Positions 26,046 to 36,155 of a stretch of 64,000 bases of DNA are shown here, one piece after another (the first letter of the stretch is position 1; each line of letters starts with the position of its first letter). The notes below the pieces were generated by a model. That model had not been told where the DNA came from and did not search any database. It saw only the letters and a program-made list of their open reading frames with translations. Both the position numbers and the translations under genes were made by a program. Source of the stretch: Delftia tsuruhatensis (lineage in GTDB: Bacteria > Pseudomonadota > Gammaproteobacteria > Burkholderiales > Burkholderiaceae_C); contig NZ_LR813084.1 of assembly GCF_903815225.1 (NCBI RefSeq), positions 3,576,501 to 3,640,500 of the forward strand. The letters run 5' to 3'.

Positions 26046-27578
26046 ATGACCCAAAAAGACATTTCCACTATCGAAATTGTAGGCCTCATAGGCACTGGTG
26101 CCATGGGCCAGGGCATTGCCCAGCTTGCCTCCCAGGCCGGTGCCAGGGTACTGCTGAAGGATGCACGCCCCGGCGCCGCCGAACAAGCCCGGCAACAATT
26201 GCTTGCGCTTTGGACCCAACTCAATAAGAAACAAAAGATAACAAGCGAGCAAGCCGCGGAATATGCGGCCAGGCTCTTTGTGGTGGACGATCTGGCAGCG
26301 TTCAAGGATTGCGATCTGGTCGTGGAGGCCATCGTCGAGCGCATGGATGCCAAGCAGCAGTTGCTGCGCGAACTGGAGGACATCGTCGCGCCCTCCGCCA
26401 TCATCGCGAGCAACACATCGGCACTGTCCATCACCACGCTGGCCACGGCGCTGCGCCATCCACGGCGCTTCGCGGGCTTTCATTTCTTCAATCCGGCGCC
26501 TCTGATGAAGGTGGTGGAGATCGTGCAGGGCCTGGCCACGGACGAGGCGACTTGCGACGTCTTGGCCTCCTTTGCGCGACGCTTCGGCCACACGCCGGTA
26601 CGCGCCCAGGACACACCGGGCTTTCTGGTCAACCACCTGGGGCGTGGCTACGTGACCGAGGCGTTGCGCATCGCGCAGGAGGGCATTGCCGACTTCGCCA
26701 CCGTCGACCGCATCCTGCGCGACCAGGCGGGATTCAGGCTCGGCCCCTTCGAGCTGATGGACCTCACGGGCCTGGACGTCACGCATGCGGTGATGGAGTA
26801 CATCTATGGGCAGTACTATCAGGAGCCACGCTACCGCCCCAGTCCCATCGCGGCGCAGCGCGTGGCGGCCGGCCTGCTGGGCCGCAAGACCGGCCAGGGC
26901 TTCTACCGCTACGCCGAAGGCCGGGCCGAGCAGCCCGCCGAGCCCTCGGCTCCCCAGGTGCGGGAGCTGCCCCCGGTCTGGGTTTCGCCACGCGCGGCCC
27001 GCCGCCCGGAGATCTACCAGTTGCTCAAGAACCTGGGTGCGCGCATCGAGACCGGACAGGCACCGAGCGAGCAGGCGCTGATCCTCGTGGCGCCGCTGGG
27101 GCTGGACGTGACCACCGTGGCGGCCGTGGAGCGGCTGGATCCCACCCGCACCCTGGGCATCGACATGCTGGTGGACGACGCCTCCACGCGCCGCCGTGTG
27201 CTGGCGACCAACCCGGCCACGCGCTCCGACATGCGTGATGCCGCCCACGCACTGTTCGCCAGCGATGGCAAGGCCGTGAGCGTGATCCGCGACAGCGGCG
27301 GCTTCGTCACGCAGCGCGTGGTGGGCTCCATCGTCAACATCGCCAGCGACATATGCCAGCAGGGCATAGGCAGCCCGGCCGACCTGGAAAAGGCCGTGAC
27401 CCTGGGCCTGGGCTACCCCATGGGCCCGCTGGCCATGGGCGATCGCTGGGGGCCCACCAATGTGCTGGAGGTGCTGTTCAACCTGCAGACGGTGTATGGC
27501 GATCCGCGCTACCGCCCCAGCCCCTGGCTGCGCCGCCGTGGAGCGCTGGGGCTGAGCCTCACGCACGAGGAGCAATAG
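26046..27578 (+). CDS. 3-hydroxyacyl-CoA dehydrogenase (PaaH/FadB2-like, NAD-dependent)
   Basis: 510 aa enzyme oxidising 3-hydroxyacyl-CoA to 3-ketoacyl-CoA. It has the Rossmann motif GLIGTGAMGQGIAQLASQAG near residue 10, the SNTSALSIT region, the catalytic FAGFHFFNPAPLMKVVEI segment, and TPGFLVNHLGRGYVTEAL at the start of the first C-terminal domain. A second 3HCDH C-terminal domain follows (DSGGFVTQRVVGSIVNIASD), the long form seen in phenylacetate-pathway PaaH. The ATG at 26046 starts MTQKDISTIEIVG. A strong terminator follows, so it is probably transcribed alone. Confidence 0.92.
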   Translation: MTQKDISTIEIVGLIGTGAMGQGIAQLASQAGARVLLKDARPGAAEQARQQLLALWTQLNKKQKITSEQAAEYAARLFVVDDLAAFKDCDLVVEAIVERMDAKQQLLRELEDIVAPSAIIASNTSALSITTLATALRHPRRFAGFHFFNPAPLMKVVEIVQGLATDEATCDVLASFARRFGHTPVRAQDTPGFLVNHLGRGYVTEALRIAQEGIADFATVDRILRDQAGFRLGPFELMDLTGLDVTHAVMEYIYGQYYQEPRYRPSPIAAQRVAAGLLGRKTGQGFYRYAEGRAEQPAEPSAPQVRELPPVWVSPRAARRPEIYQLLKNLGARIETGQAPSEQALILVAPLGLDVTTVAAVERLDPTRTLGIDMLVDDASTRRRVLATNPATRSDMRDAAHALFASDGKAVSVIRDSGGFVTQRVVGSIVNIASDICQQGIGSPADLEKAVTLGLGYPMGPLAMGDRWGPTNVLEVLFNLQTVYGDPRYRPSPWLRRRGALGLSLTHEEQ

Positions 27579-27590
27579 CCCTGCAAAGCC

Positions 27591-27623
27591 GGCGACCCGA
27601 TGCAAGACGGGTCGCCTTTTTTT
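27591..27623 (+). terminator. Rho-independent terminator of the 3-hydroxyacyl-CoA dehydrogenase gene
   Basis: GGCGACCCG (27591-27599), loop ATGCAAGA, CGGGTCGCC (27608-27616), then seven Ts. It starts 13 bases after the stop codon. Confidence 0.92.
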
Positions 27624-27715
27624 CGCCGCCCTGCCCCGTTTGCCGCAGGCCCAGACACCGAAGTGACAGACCCGCCGGCGGCATGCTGCGCCGCGGCGGT
27701 CCCACACGCGACAAT

Positions 27716-27733
27716 GTGACCGTCATCAGTCAC
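27716..27733. promoter_or_regulatory. GTGAC-N8-GTCAC palindrome, candidate Crp/Fnr-type operator
   Basis: GTGAC (27716-27720) and GTCAC (27729-27733) are reverse complements with eight bases between. The half site TGTGAC resembles the CRP half site. It lies 14 bases before a Crp/Fnr-family gene, so autoregulation is possible. Confidence 0.5.
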
Positions 27734-27747
27734 GCAAAAGACAGGCC

Positions 27748-28467
27748 ATGGACGACCCGATTCTTACCATCGAAGAACGTGAAGCGATCAATTCCGGTCG
27801 CTGGTTTTCATCCCTTTCTCCATCGCTTCGGCACGACATTCTTCGATGCGCCTACGTCAAACGGTTCAAAGATGGCACGCTCATCTGCGCACGCGGAGAG
27901 CCGCCCGAGGAATGGATCGCCTGCGCCAGGGGCGCCGTGCGCGTGAGCTCGACCTCGATCACGGGCAAGCAGATCACGCTGGACTACGTGGAGCCGGGCA
28001 TCTGGTTCGGCGACGTGGCCATCCTGGACGGGGACAAGCGCACGCACGACGCCTATGCGCATGGCGAGACCACGCTGCTGTGCGTGTCCAAGCCCGACTT
28101 CAAGCGGATCCTGTCCATGCACGTGGAGTTCTCGGAGGCCATGCTGCGCCTGCATGCGCGGCGCATCCGCCAGCTGTACGGCCTGGTCGAGGACCTCAAC
28201 ACCCTGCCGCTGCGCGCGCGCCTGGCCAAGCAGTTGCTGCATCTGGTGCGCAGCTATGGCGTGACCAGCCTGTCGGACGGCAGCGAGATCCGCATCGGCC
28301 TGCATCTGGCGCAGGAGGAACTGGCCCAGTTGCTGGGCGCCTCGCGCCAGCGCGTGAACCAGGAACTCAAGGCCATGGAGCGCGAGAACGCCATCCGCAT
28401 CGAGCCTGGTGGCCTGGTGGTCTGCAACCGCGACACGCTGCTGCGCATCGCCGCGCCCGACGCCTGA
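27748..28467 (+). CDS. Crp/Fnr-family transcriptional regulator
   Basis: 239 aa. A cyclic-nucleotide-binding-like beta-roll (about 25-140, GTLICARGEPPEEWIACARG and GIWFGDVAILDGDKRTHDAY) is followed by a long dimer helix (AMLRLHARRIRQLYGLVEDL) and a winged helix with LAQEELAQLLGASRQRVNQE as recognition unit. The N-terminus has no Cys cluster for an Fnr-type iron-sulfur centre, so oxygen sensing of that kind is unlikely. It lies upstream of the kinase and acyl-CoA dehydrogenase genes on the same strand and may control them. Confidence 0.9.
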   Translation: MDDPILTIEEREAINSGRWFSSLSPSLRHDILRCAYVKRFKDGTLICARGEPPEEWIACARGAVRVSSTSITGKQITLDYVEPGIWFGDVAILDGDKRTHDAYAHGETTLLCVSKPDFKRILSMHVEFSEAMLRLHARRIRQLYGLVEDLNTLPLRARLAKQLLHLVRSYGVTSLSDGSEIRIGLHLAQEELAQLLGASRQRVNQELKAMERENAIRIEPGGLVVCNRDTLLRIAAPDA

Positions 28468-28606
28468 GCCTGCGCGGCCCGTGCCGCGCCCTCTTTCCTG
28501 CCACATCCCTCCCACCGACCGGACGCACGCGCCGGCCGGTGCCTTGCCGCGCCCCTGCCGCGCGGCTGTTGCCCTTTCTCGAACCGATCACAGGACTGAC
28601 TGCCCC

Positions 28607-29692
28607 ATGAGCACTTTCGACCATTTCGTGGGCACACGCCCCGTGTCCGACCAGCATGCCTTCGATGTGCCGGCGCTGACGGCCTGGATGCAGGGCCACG
28701 TGGACGGCTTCGCAGGCCCGGTGCAGGTGGAAATGTTCAAGGGTGGCCAGTCCAACCCCACCTACAAGCTGGTCACGCCGGGGCGCAGCTACGTGATGCG
28801 CTCCAAGCCCGGGCCGGTGGCCAGGCTGCTGCCCTCGGCCCATGCCATCGAGCGCGAGTTCCGCGTGATGAAGGGCCTGGCCGGCACCGACGTGCCCGTG
28901 CCCCACATGTATGCGCTGTGCGAGGACGAGTCCATCATCGGCCGCGCCTTCTACATCATGGAGTGCATGGAAGGCCGCGTGCTCTGGGACCAGTCCCTGC
29001 CCGGCATGGAGCCAGACCGGCGCGCCGCCATCTACGACGAGATGAACCGCGTCATCTCGGCCCTGCACACCGTGGACTTCACGGCCCAGGGCCTGGCCGA
29101 CTACGGCAGGAGCGGCAACTATTTCGAGCGCCAGATCGGCCGCTGGAGCAAGCAGTACGTGGCCTCCATCACCCAGCCCATCCCCGAGATGGACCAGCTC
29201 ATGCAGTGGCTGCCCGCCCACATGCCGGCCAGCGCGCTGGATGCCTCGCGCGTGTCCATCGTGCACGGCGACTTCCGCCTGGACAACCTGATGTTCCACC
29301 CCACCGAGCCGCGCGTGATCGCCGTGCTGGACTGGGAGCTGTCCACGCTGGGCCATCCGCTGGCCGACTTCAGCTACCACTGCATGAGCTGGCACATCCC
29401 GGCCACGCTGGGCCGGGGCATCGCGGGCAAGGATCTGGCGGCACTGGGCATCCCTTCGGAGCAGGAATACATCCGCCGCTACTGCGAACGCACGGGCCTC
29501 AAGGACGTGGACACGCTGCGCGCCGACTGGAATTTCTACATGGCCTACAACATGTTCCGCATCGCGGCCATCCTGCAAGGCATCGCCAAGCGCGTGGAGG
29601 CCGGCACGGCCTCCAGCGCCCAGGCCAAGGCCTCGGGCGACACGGCCCGTCCCATGGCCGAGCTGGCCTGGTCCTTTGCACAGCGCAGCTGA
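28607..29692 (+). CDS. APH-family phosphotransferase, ACAD10/11 kinase-domain-like
   Basis: 361 aa protein of the aminoglycoside-phosphotransferase fold. It has the N-lobe segment [13 protein letters not shown], the catalytic loop [13 protein letters not shown] and the metal-binding [19 protein letters not shown]. This group matches the kinase half of ACAD10/ACAD11 and is usually paired with an acyl-CoA dehydrogenase, as here 59 bases downstream. In LvaA of Pseudomonas putida and in ACAD11, related kinases phosphorylate 4-hydroxyacyl-CoA. It is not expected to confer drug resistance. The start ATG is 139 bases after the Crp/Fnr gene. Confidence 0.87.
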   Translation: MSTFDHFVGTRPVSDQHAFDVPALTAWMQGHVDGFAGPVQVEMFKGGQSNPTYKLVTPGRSYVMRSKPGPVARLLPSAHAIEREFRVMKGLAGTDVPVPHMYALCEDESIIGRAFYIMECMEGRVLWDQSLPGMEPDRRAAIYDEMNRVISALHTVDFTAQGLADYGRSGNYFERQIGRWSKQYVASITQPIPEMDQLMQWLPAHMPASALDASRVSIVHGDFRLDNLMFHPTEPRVIAVLDWELSTLGHPLADFSYHCMSWHIPATLGRGIAGKDLAALGIPSEQEYIRRYCERTGLKDVDTLRADWNFYMAYNMFRIAAILQGIAKRVEAGTASSAQAKASGDTARPMAELAWSFAQRS

Positions 29693-29751
29693 GACCGCAG
29701 CCGCCACCCCGTTTCCACCACAAGCGAAAAGCCAAGAGAAGGAGCGCATCC

Positions 29752-31026
<1,275 letters not shown>

Positions 31027-31093
31027 GCATGCTTCAAGCCTGAGGCCACACACCCGACAGGATCGATCGGGTGGCGACCCTGGCCCTCCCCTC

Positions 31094-32566
31094 TCAGCCA
31101 GGTGGCAATGCCTCCTGGCTTTTTTGCGCCTGCTGGGCGGCGCCCATGGCAGGCGGCGGCTCCCAGCCCCCGCCCAGCGCGCGGTACAGCGCCACGCGCG
31201 CCTGCAATTGCAGCAGGCGCTGCAGCACAGCCTCGTCCTGCGCGGCATACAGCGTGGTCTGGGCCTGCAGCAGGGACAGCAGGCTTTCCGCCCCGGCCTT
31301 GTAGCGCAGCTCGGCCAGCGACACGGCCTGGCGGGCCTGCTCCAGCACGTCGGCCTGGGCCTCGGACTGGGCCTTGAGGCCGTGGACGGCGTTGAGCGCA
31401 AGCTCCACATCGCCCCAGGCCGCAACGATGGACTTGTAATAGCCGGCCAGCAGCTCCTCGCGCCGGGCCTGTGCGCCATCGCGCCCGGCCGCCAGAAGGC
31501 CGCCGTCGAAGATGGGGCCGGCCAGTCCGGCCAGCAGCGAATACACGGGCTCGCGCAGCCAGTCGCTGGCGCGGCCTGCGCTGGTGCCCGCGCTGCCCGT
31601 CAAGGTCAGCCGGGGCCACAGCGCCGCTCGGGCCGCCTGCAGGTTGGCGCTGGCGGCGGCCAGCTGCGCCTCGGCGCTGGCAATGTCGGGGCGGCGCTGC
31701 AGCAGTTGCGTGGGCAGCCCTGCGCCGATCTCGGGCAGCTGCAGGGCGTGCAGCGAATCCGTGGTCAGCGCGGGGCGCCGGGCCTGGCCCAGCAGCACGG
31801 CCAGCGTGGCATCGGCATCCTCGCCCTGGCGGCGCAGCGTGGCCAGGGCCTGGCGCTGGCTGGCCACCAGGCCGCGCTGCTGGGCCAGCTCCAGCTGGGT
31901 GGCGGCGCCTGCGCGCGCGCGGGACTCCACCAGGCCCAGCAGCCGCTCGGCATTGGCCACGTTGCGCGACGCAATGGCCTGGCGCTCGCGCAGCGCCACG
32001 GCCTGCAGCCAGCCATGGGCCACCTGGGCCGTGACCGTGAGGCGCACCGTGTCCTGGTCGAACCGGCTGGCCTGCCAGGCCGCCGCCGCCGCATCGCGCG
32101 TGGCACGGTTGCGGCCCCAGAAGTCCACCTCATACGAGGCCGTCAGCGCAGCGCCGTAGACGCTGGCCTGCCCACCTGCCACCTGCGCATGGTTCATGCG
32201 CTGGGCGCGCAACTCGCCATTGAGCGACGGCAGCAGCGCCGCGCCCGCCTGGCGCGTGGCCGCCTCGGCCTGGCGCACGCGCGCCATGGCGGCGGCCATG
32301 TCCAGGCTCTGGTCCTGGGCGGCCTGCACCATGCTGCCCAGTTCCGCACTGCCAAAGGCCTGCCACCACTGCGGCGAGACAGAGGCAGGGACGGCTTCGC
32401 CCTGCTGCTTCCACGAAGCGGCCAGCGCAGGCGCCTCCCGGTCCGGCATCGTCTTCTGCGCAGCACAGCCGCCCAGGGCAAGCAGCGCCAAAGCGATGCA
32501 GCCCAGGCTGGCATGACGCGTCGGCGCCCGGCGCATCGGCATCGTCTTGTCGTTCATGTCTTTCAT
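31094..32566 (-). CDS. Outer-membrane efflux lipoprotein, NodT/OpmQ family
   Basis: 490 aa TolC-like outer-membrane factor. The lipoprotein signal ends LALGGC (Cys34). Two repeated helical halves follow the usual OMF pattern, with QAEAATRQAGAALLPSLNGE, LLQRRPDIASAEAQLAAASA and the second-half LSLLQAQTTLYAAQDEAVLQ. The start at 32566 lies one base after the macB-like stop, with GGGAGAG in front. It completes the tripartite pump encoded upstream by macA- and macB-like genes. Its size is near that of P. aeruginosa OpmQ (474 aa), the outer-membrane part of the pyoverdine-recycling pump. Confidence 0.9.
   Translation of the reverse strand: MKDMNDKTMPMRRAPTRHASLGCIALALLALGGCAAQKTMPDREAPALAASWKQQGEAVPASVSPQWWQAFGSAELGSMVQAAQDQSLDMAAAMARVRQAEAATRQAGAALLPSLNGELRAQRMNHAQVAGGQASVYGAALTASYEVDFWGRNRATRDAAAAAWQASRFDQDTVRLTVTAQVAHGWLQAVALRERQAIASRNVANAERLLGLVESRARAGAATQLELAQQRGLVASQRQALATLRRQGEDADATLAVLLGQARRPALTTDSLHALQLPEIGAGLPTQLLQRRPDIASAEAQLAAASANLQAARAALWPRLTLTGSAGTSAGRASDWLREPVYSLLAGLAGPIFDGGLLAAGRDGAQARREELLAGYYKSIVAAWGDVELALNAVHGLKAQSEAQADVLEQARQAVSLAELRYKAGAESLLSLLQAQTTLYAAQDEAVLQRLLQLQARVALYRALGGGWEPPPAMGAAQQAQKSQEALPPG
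31096..31125 (+). terminator. Rho-independent terminator of the acyl-CoA dehydrogenase gene, inside the 3' end of the opposite gene
   Basis: AGCCAGG (31096-31102), loop of eleven bases, CCTGGCT (31114-31120), then six Ts. The hairpin overlaps the last codons of the convergent outer-membrane-factor gene (stop at 31094-31096). Confidence 0.75.
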
Positions 32567-32567
32567 C

Positions 32568-34547
32568 TCACTCTCCCGCCAGCGCACGCACCGGGTCCAG
32601 CCGCGCCGCCGTCTTGGCCGGCATGTAGCCGAATACCAGCCCCGTCACCACGGCGCAGGCAAAGGCGCCCAGCATGGCGCGCACCGAGAACACCACGGGC
32701 ACGCCCGCCACGATGAGCACCACGCCCACGGCCAGCCCCGCAAACAGGCCCACCGTGCCTCCCACGAAGGTGACCAGGCTGGCCTCGGTCAGGAACTGGC
32801 GCAGGATGTCGCGCTGGCGCGCACCCGTGGCCATGCGGATGCCGATCTCGCGCGTGCGCTCGCGCACCGTCATCAGCATCACGTTCATCACGCCGATGCC
32901 ACCCACCACCAGGGACACAGCCGCGATCAGGCCCAGCATCACCGCCATGCTCTGGCGCGTGGCCGCCTCCGCCTGGATGCGCGCTGCCGCGTTGCCGATG
33001 CCGAAGTCCTCGCGCCCGCCGTGGCGGGCCAGCAGCAGCTTGCGCATGGCCTCCTCGGCCTCGTGCACCACGTCGGAGGACATGGCCTCGATCACCACAT
33101 AGTCGGGCTGGGTCTGCGACTGGTAGACGCGCGCCCGGCCCGATCGGTAGGGAATGAAGACCATGTCGTCATAGTCCTGCGCGCCCGAGTCCGCGCCGCG
33201 CTCGCTCATCACGCCGATCACCTCGAAGGACGAGGTGCCGATGATGAGCTGGCGGCCCAGCGGGTTGGGCGTGTCCGGAAAGAAATGCCGGTGCGCCTTG
33301 TGCCCCAAGACCACCAGCGGCGCCAGGTCGCGGTCCTCCGCCTCGGTGAAATAGCGGCCCTGGGCCACCTTCCAGTGGTGGACCAGGGGCATTTCCTCGC
33401 TGGCGGCGAAGACATAGATCTGCTTGTCGGCCTTGCCGTAGCGCACCGTGATGGGGTCGCCGATCACGGGCATGACGCGCCGGATCTCGGGCAGCTCGCG
33501 CACGGCGGCCAGGTCTTCCTCGGTCATCTGACCGGCCGGCCCGCCCGTGGATGGCGGCTTGCTGCCCATGTAGAGGATGGCCGTGCCCATGGTGCCCATC
33601 TGCTCGACCACCTTGCGCCGCGCACCCTCGCCGATGGCCAGCATGACAATCACCGAGGCCACGCCGATGACGATGCCCAGCAGCGTCAGGCTGGTGCGCA
33701 CGCGGTTCATGCGCATGCCGCGCCAGGCGCTGCGCGCGGCCTCGAACAGCTCGGCCAGCCAGGGCGCGCTGGCGCCGCCGCGCTGCGGCGTGAGAGGCTG
33801 CGCGGCGCCACCGGGCTTCGCTGCTTCGTCGCGCTGGCTGTCGCTGGTGATGCGGCCATCACTGATCTCGATCACGCGGCGTGCCTGGGCGGCCACGGCA
33901 CGGTCGTGGGTGATGAGGATGATGGTGTGGCCCGCGTCGGCCAGTTCGCGCAGCAGGGCCATGACCTCGGCACCGCTGTGCGAGTCCAGCGCGCCCGTGG
34001 GCTCGTCGGCCAGGATGATCTGGCCGCCGTTCATCAGCGCCCGTGCGATGGACACGCGCTGCTGCTGGCCGCCCGACAGCTGGTTGGGCCGGTTGCCCAG
34101 GCGCGTGCCCAGGCCCAGGCGCGTGAGCAGCGACCGGGCGCGGCGCACGCGCTCCTCCTTGGGAAGGCCCGCGTAGATGGCGGGCATCTCCACGTTCTCG
34201 CTGGCGCTTTCGCTCGCTATCAGGTGATAGCCCTGGAAGACGAAGCCGAAGGCCTCGCGCCGCAGCCAGGCCAGCGCATCGGAGTCCAGGCTGGCCACGT
34301 CCTGGCCCTGGAAGTGGTAGCTGCCCTCGCTGGGCCGGTCCAGGCAGCCCAGGATGTTCATCAGCGTGGACTTGCCCGAGCCCGAGCTGCCCACCACGGC
34401 CACGAACTCGCCCGCGCGGATCTCCAGGTCGATGCCATGCAGCACGGTCACGGCGGGCTGCCCGCTGTCGCCGCCGCCGTAATGCCTGGTGATGCCGCGC
34501 AGTGCGATCAGCGGCGCACCGGCCTGCATGCCCTGCCCCATCACCAT
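32568..34547 (-). CDS. MacB/PvdT-type ABC transporter: fused ATPase and permease
   Basis: 659 aa. The N-terminal ATPase shows Walker A GSSGSGKS (53-60), signature LSGGQQQR and Walker B ILADEPTGALD; the C-terminal half has the MacB periplasmic domain and FtsX-like helices, with an early helix at TLLGIVIGVASVIVMLAIG and the last three after residue 530. The ATG at 34547 overlaps the upstream macA-like stop by seven bases. It powers export through the MacA-type adaptor and the NodT-type channel. Its place behind siderophore uptake genes favours a PvdRT-OpmQ-like role over macrolide efflux, but this is inference. Confidence 0.92.
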   Translation of the reverse strand: MVMGQGMQAGAPLIALRGITRHYGGGDSGQPAVTVLHGIDLEIRAGEFVAVVGSSGSGKSTLMNILGCLDRPSEGSYHFQGQDVASLDSDALAWLRREAFGFVFQGYHLIASESASENVEMPAIYAGLPKEERVRRARSLLTRLGLGTRLGNRPNQLSGGQQQRVSIARALMNGGQIILADEPTGALDSHSGAEVMALLRELADAGHTIILITHDRAVAAQARRVIEISDGRITSDSQRDEAAKPGGAAQPLTPQRGGASAPWLAELFEAARSAWRGMRMNRVRTSLTLLGIVIGVASVIVMLAIGEGARRKVVEQMGTMGTAILYMGSKPPSTGGPAGQMTEEDLAAVRELPEIRRVMPVIGDPITVRYGKADKQIYVFAASEEMPLVHHWKVAQGRYFTEAEDRDLAPLVVLGHKAHRHFFPDTPNPLGRQLIIGTSSFEVIGVMSERGADSGAQDYDDMVFIPYRSGRARVYQSQTQPDYVVIEAMSSDVVHEAEEAMRKLLLARHGGREDFGIGNAAARIQAEAATRQSMAVMLGLIAAVSLVVGGIGVMNVMLMTVRERTREIGIRMATGARQRDILRQFLTEASLVTFVGGTVGLFAGLAVGVVLIVAGVPVVFSVRAMLGAFACAVVTGLVFGYMPAKTAARLDPVRALAGE

Positions 34548-35728
34548 TGCAGCCACCGCGGGCCGCGCTCCAGCGGCGTCTCACCGACGATGACGCGCTC
34601 GCCTTCCTGCAGGCCCTCGAGCACCTGGGCCTGGTGGCGGCTGCGCACGCCCAGGCGCACGCTGCGCTGTTCGGGCCGCCCGCCGGCATCCAGCACACGC
34701 GCCGTCTGTTCGCTGTCGCCCTTGTCGGTCACGGCCATCAGCGGCACGGTCAGCGCCTGCGCGGCCCTGCCGGTGACGAAGACCACCTGCGCCGTCATCT
34801 GGGGCATGAGTTCGGCATCCTCGTTGTCCACGTCGAAGAGCACGGTATAGGCCACGGCCTTGGTGGCCGGCGCGGGTGCCTGGCCCGCATTGCCGCCGGC
34901 CGGCGCCTGGCTGGCCGAGGGCGAGGGCAGCACCTGGCGCACCTGGCTGTTCCAGCGCCGGGGCCTGGCCTGGTCGGCCCCGCCCAGCGTGGTGAAGTAC
35001 ACGGCCATGCCGTCCTTGACGCGGCGCACGTCGGCCTCGGAGACCTCGGTCCACACCGTCATGGCCGACAGGTCGGCGATGCGCAGGATGTTGGGCGTCT
35101 GGTAGGTGGCATTCAGCGTCTGGCCTTCACGGGCCTCCACCGAGACCACGGTGCCGGCCATGGGCGCATAGATGCGCGTATAGCCCAGCCGTGCCTCGTC
35201 GGCCTTGAGCGTGGCCTGGGTCTGGTCGATCTGCGCCTTCAGGTGCTCCATGCGCGCGCCGGCCGCAGCCAGGTTGGCTTCTGCCGTCTGCAGGTCTTCC
35301 TCGCGCGTGGCGCCATCGCGGGCCAGTTGGCGCTGGCGCGCGAGCTGCTGCTCGGCCAGCTTGCGCAGCGCCTGCTGCTCGGCCAGCTGGGCGCGCAGGC
35401 CGGCCAGCGAGGCGCGCCCCGCATCCACCGTGGCGCGCTGCACGCTGGGGTCTATCTCCACCAGCAGCGCGCCCTTTTCCACCTGGGCGCCGGGCTCCAC
35501 GCGCAGCCGGGTGACCTGGCCCGACACCTGGGCGCCCACGTCCACATAGCGGCGCGGCTGCAGCGTGCCGATGGCCGTGACCGTGGACTCGATGTCCGTG
35601 CGGCCCACGGTCTCGGTCTGGTAGGCCACGGCGGGCCGGCTGGCCCACCAGGCGGCCGCACCACCGGCTGCCACCAGGAGCACCGCCGCCACGGCGCCGG
35701 CTTTCCAGCGTTGCTGCGTGCGCGTCAT
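34541..35728 (-). CDS. MacA/PvdR-type periplasmic adaptor protein
   Basis: 395 aa membrane-fusion protein. The start at 35728 has GGAGGG upstream and gives an N-terminal membrane anchor (about residues 10-28). Next come the lipoyl-like half GQVTRLRVEPGAQVEKGALL, a long alpha-hairpin coiled coil (LRAQLAEQQALRKLAEQQLA), the second lipoyl half YAPMAGTVVSVEAREGQTL, and a beta-barrel. It links the ABC permease to the outer-membrane channel. It lies 49 bases after the DUF3325 gene on the same strand, so the pump is probably transcribed with the siderophore-uptake genes. Confidence 0.92.
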   Translation of the reverse strand: MTRTQQRWKAGAVAAVLLVAAGGAAAWWASRPAVAYQTETVGRTDIESTVTAIGTLQPRRYVDVGAQVSGQVTRLRVEPGAQVEKGALLVEIDPSVQRATVDAGRASLAGLRAQLAEQQALRKLAEQQLARQRQLARDGATREEDLQTAEANLAAAGARMEHLKAQIDQTQATLKADEARLGYTRIYAPMAGTVVSVEAREGQTLNATYQTPNILRIADLSAMTVWTEVSEADVRRVKDGMAVYFTTLGGADQARPRRWNSQVRQVLPSPSASQAPAGGNAGQAPAPATKAVAYTVLFDVDNEDAELMPQMTAQVVFVTGRAAQALTVPLMAVTDKGDSEQTARVLDAGGRPEQRSVRLGVRSRHQAQVLEGLQEGERVIVGETPLERGPRWLQW

Positions 35729-35777
35729 GGCCGCCCTCCGACCCTGCACACCGGGACCTGGAACGAAAACAAGAGAC

Positions 35778-36155
35778 TCATCTGAACAATCCTGAAGTAC
35801 CAAAGCGAGAAAAGAACCACACCAGATCGGCGGCCACCACCAACGTGGCCAGGCAGGCCAGGCGCGCTGTCCAGCGTGCGTGGACGCCGATCAGGCCCAC
35901 GGCCGCCAAAGCGCCACAGGACAGGAAGCCCAGCCAGGCCACCGTACCCGCCGTCGCGCCCCAGGCCCAGAAGGCGGGCAGCGAGGAAAGCGCCAGCAGC
36001 GGCACGCCCAGGCAGCGCAACTGCCGGCCTCGGCCGGCCGGCAGCGCGCGCGCGCCGGTCAGTTGTTCGTAGTGGCGGTCCATGGCAAAGGCCAGGGCCA
36101 CCATGCCGGCGAAGGCCAGGGCCAGCGCGGCCAGCGATGCGTGCAGCGTGCTCAT
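35778..36155 (-). CDS. DUF3325 family small membrane protein
   Basis: 125 aa with four hydrophobic helices (near residues 3-25, 52-70, 75-95 and 103-120). Its ATG overlaps the stop of the PepSY gene (ATGA). DUF3325 proteins are regularly found after a siderophore receptor, DUF3649 and a PepSY-TM protein, as here. The biochemical role is unknown; a helper of the PepSY reductase in the inner membrane is a fair guess. Confidence 0.82.
   Translation of the reverse strand: MSTLHASLAALALAFAGMVALAFAMDRHYEQLTGARALPAGRGRQLRCLGVPLLALSSLPAFWAWGATAGTVAWLGFLSCGALAAVGLIGVHARWTARLACLATLVVAADLVWFFSRFGTSGLFR

Noticed and set aside
28607-29692. Aminoglycoside resistance gene
   Set aside because: The APH fold is present, but the sequence type and the adjoining acyl-CoA dehydrogenase mark it as the ACAD10/11-associated kinase group.
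32547-34850. Long plus-strand open frame opposite the MacB-like gene
   Set aside because: His/Arg/Gly-rich shadow without motifs; the minus strand carries a textbook ABC transporter.
32568-35728. Macrolide-specific MacAB exporter
   Set aside because: Fold and motifs agree with MacAB, but the siderophore context and subunit lengths make a PvdRT-OpmQ-like role more likely. Kept as an alternative, not as the call.
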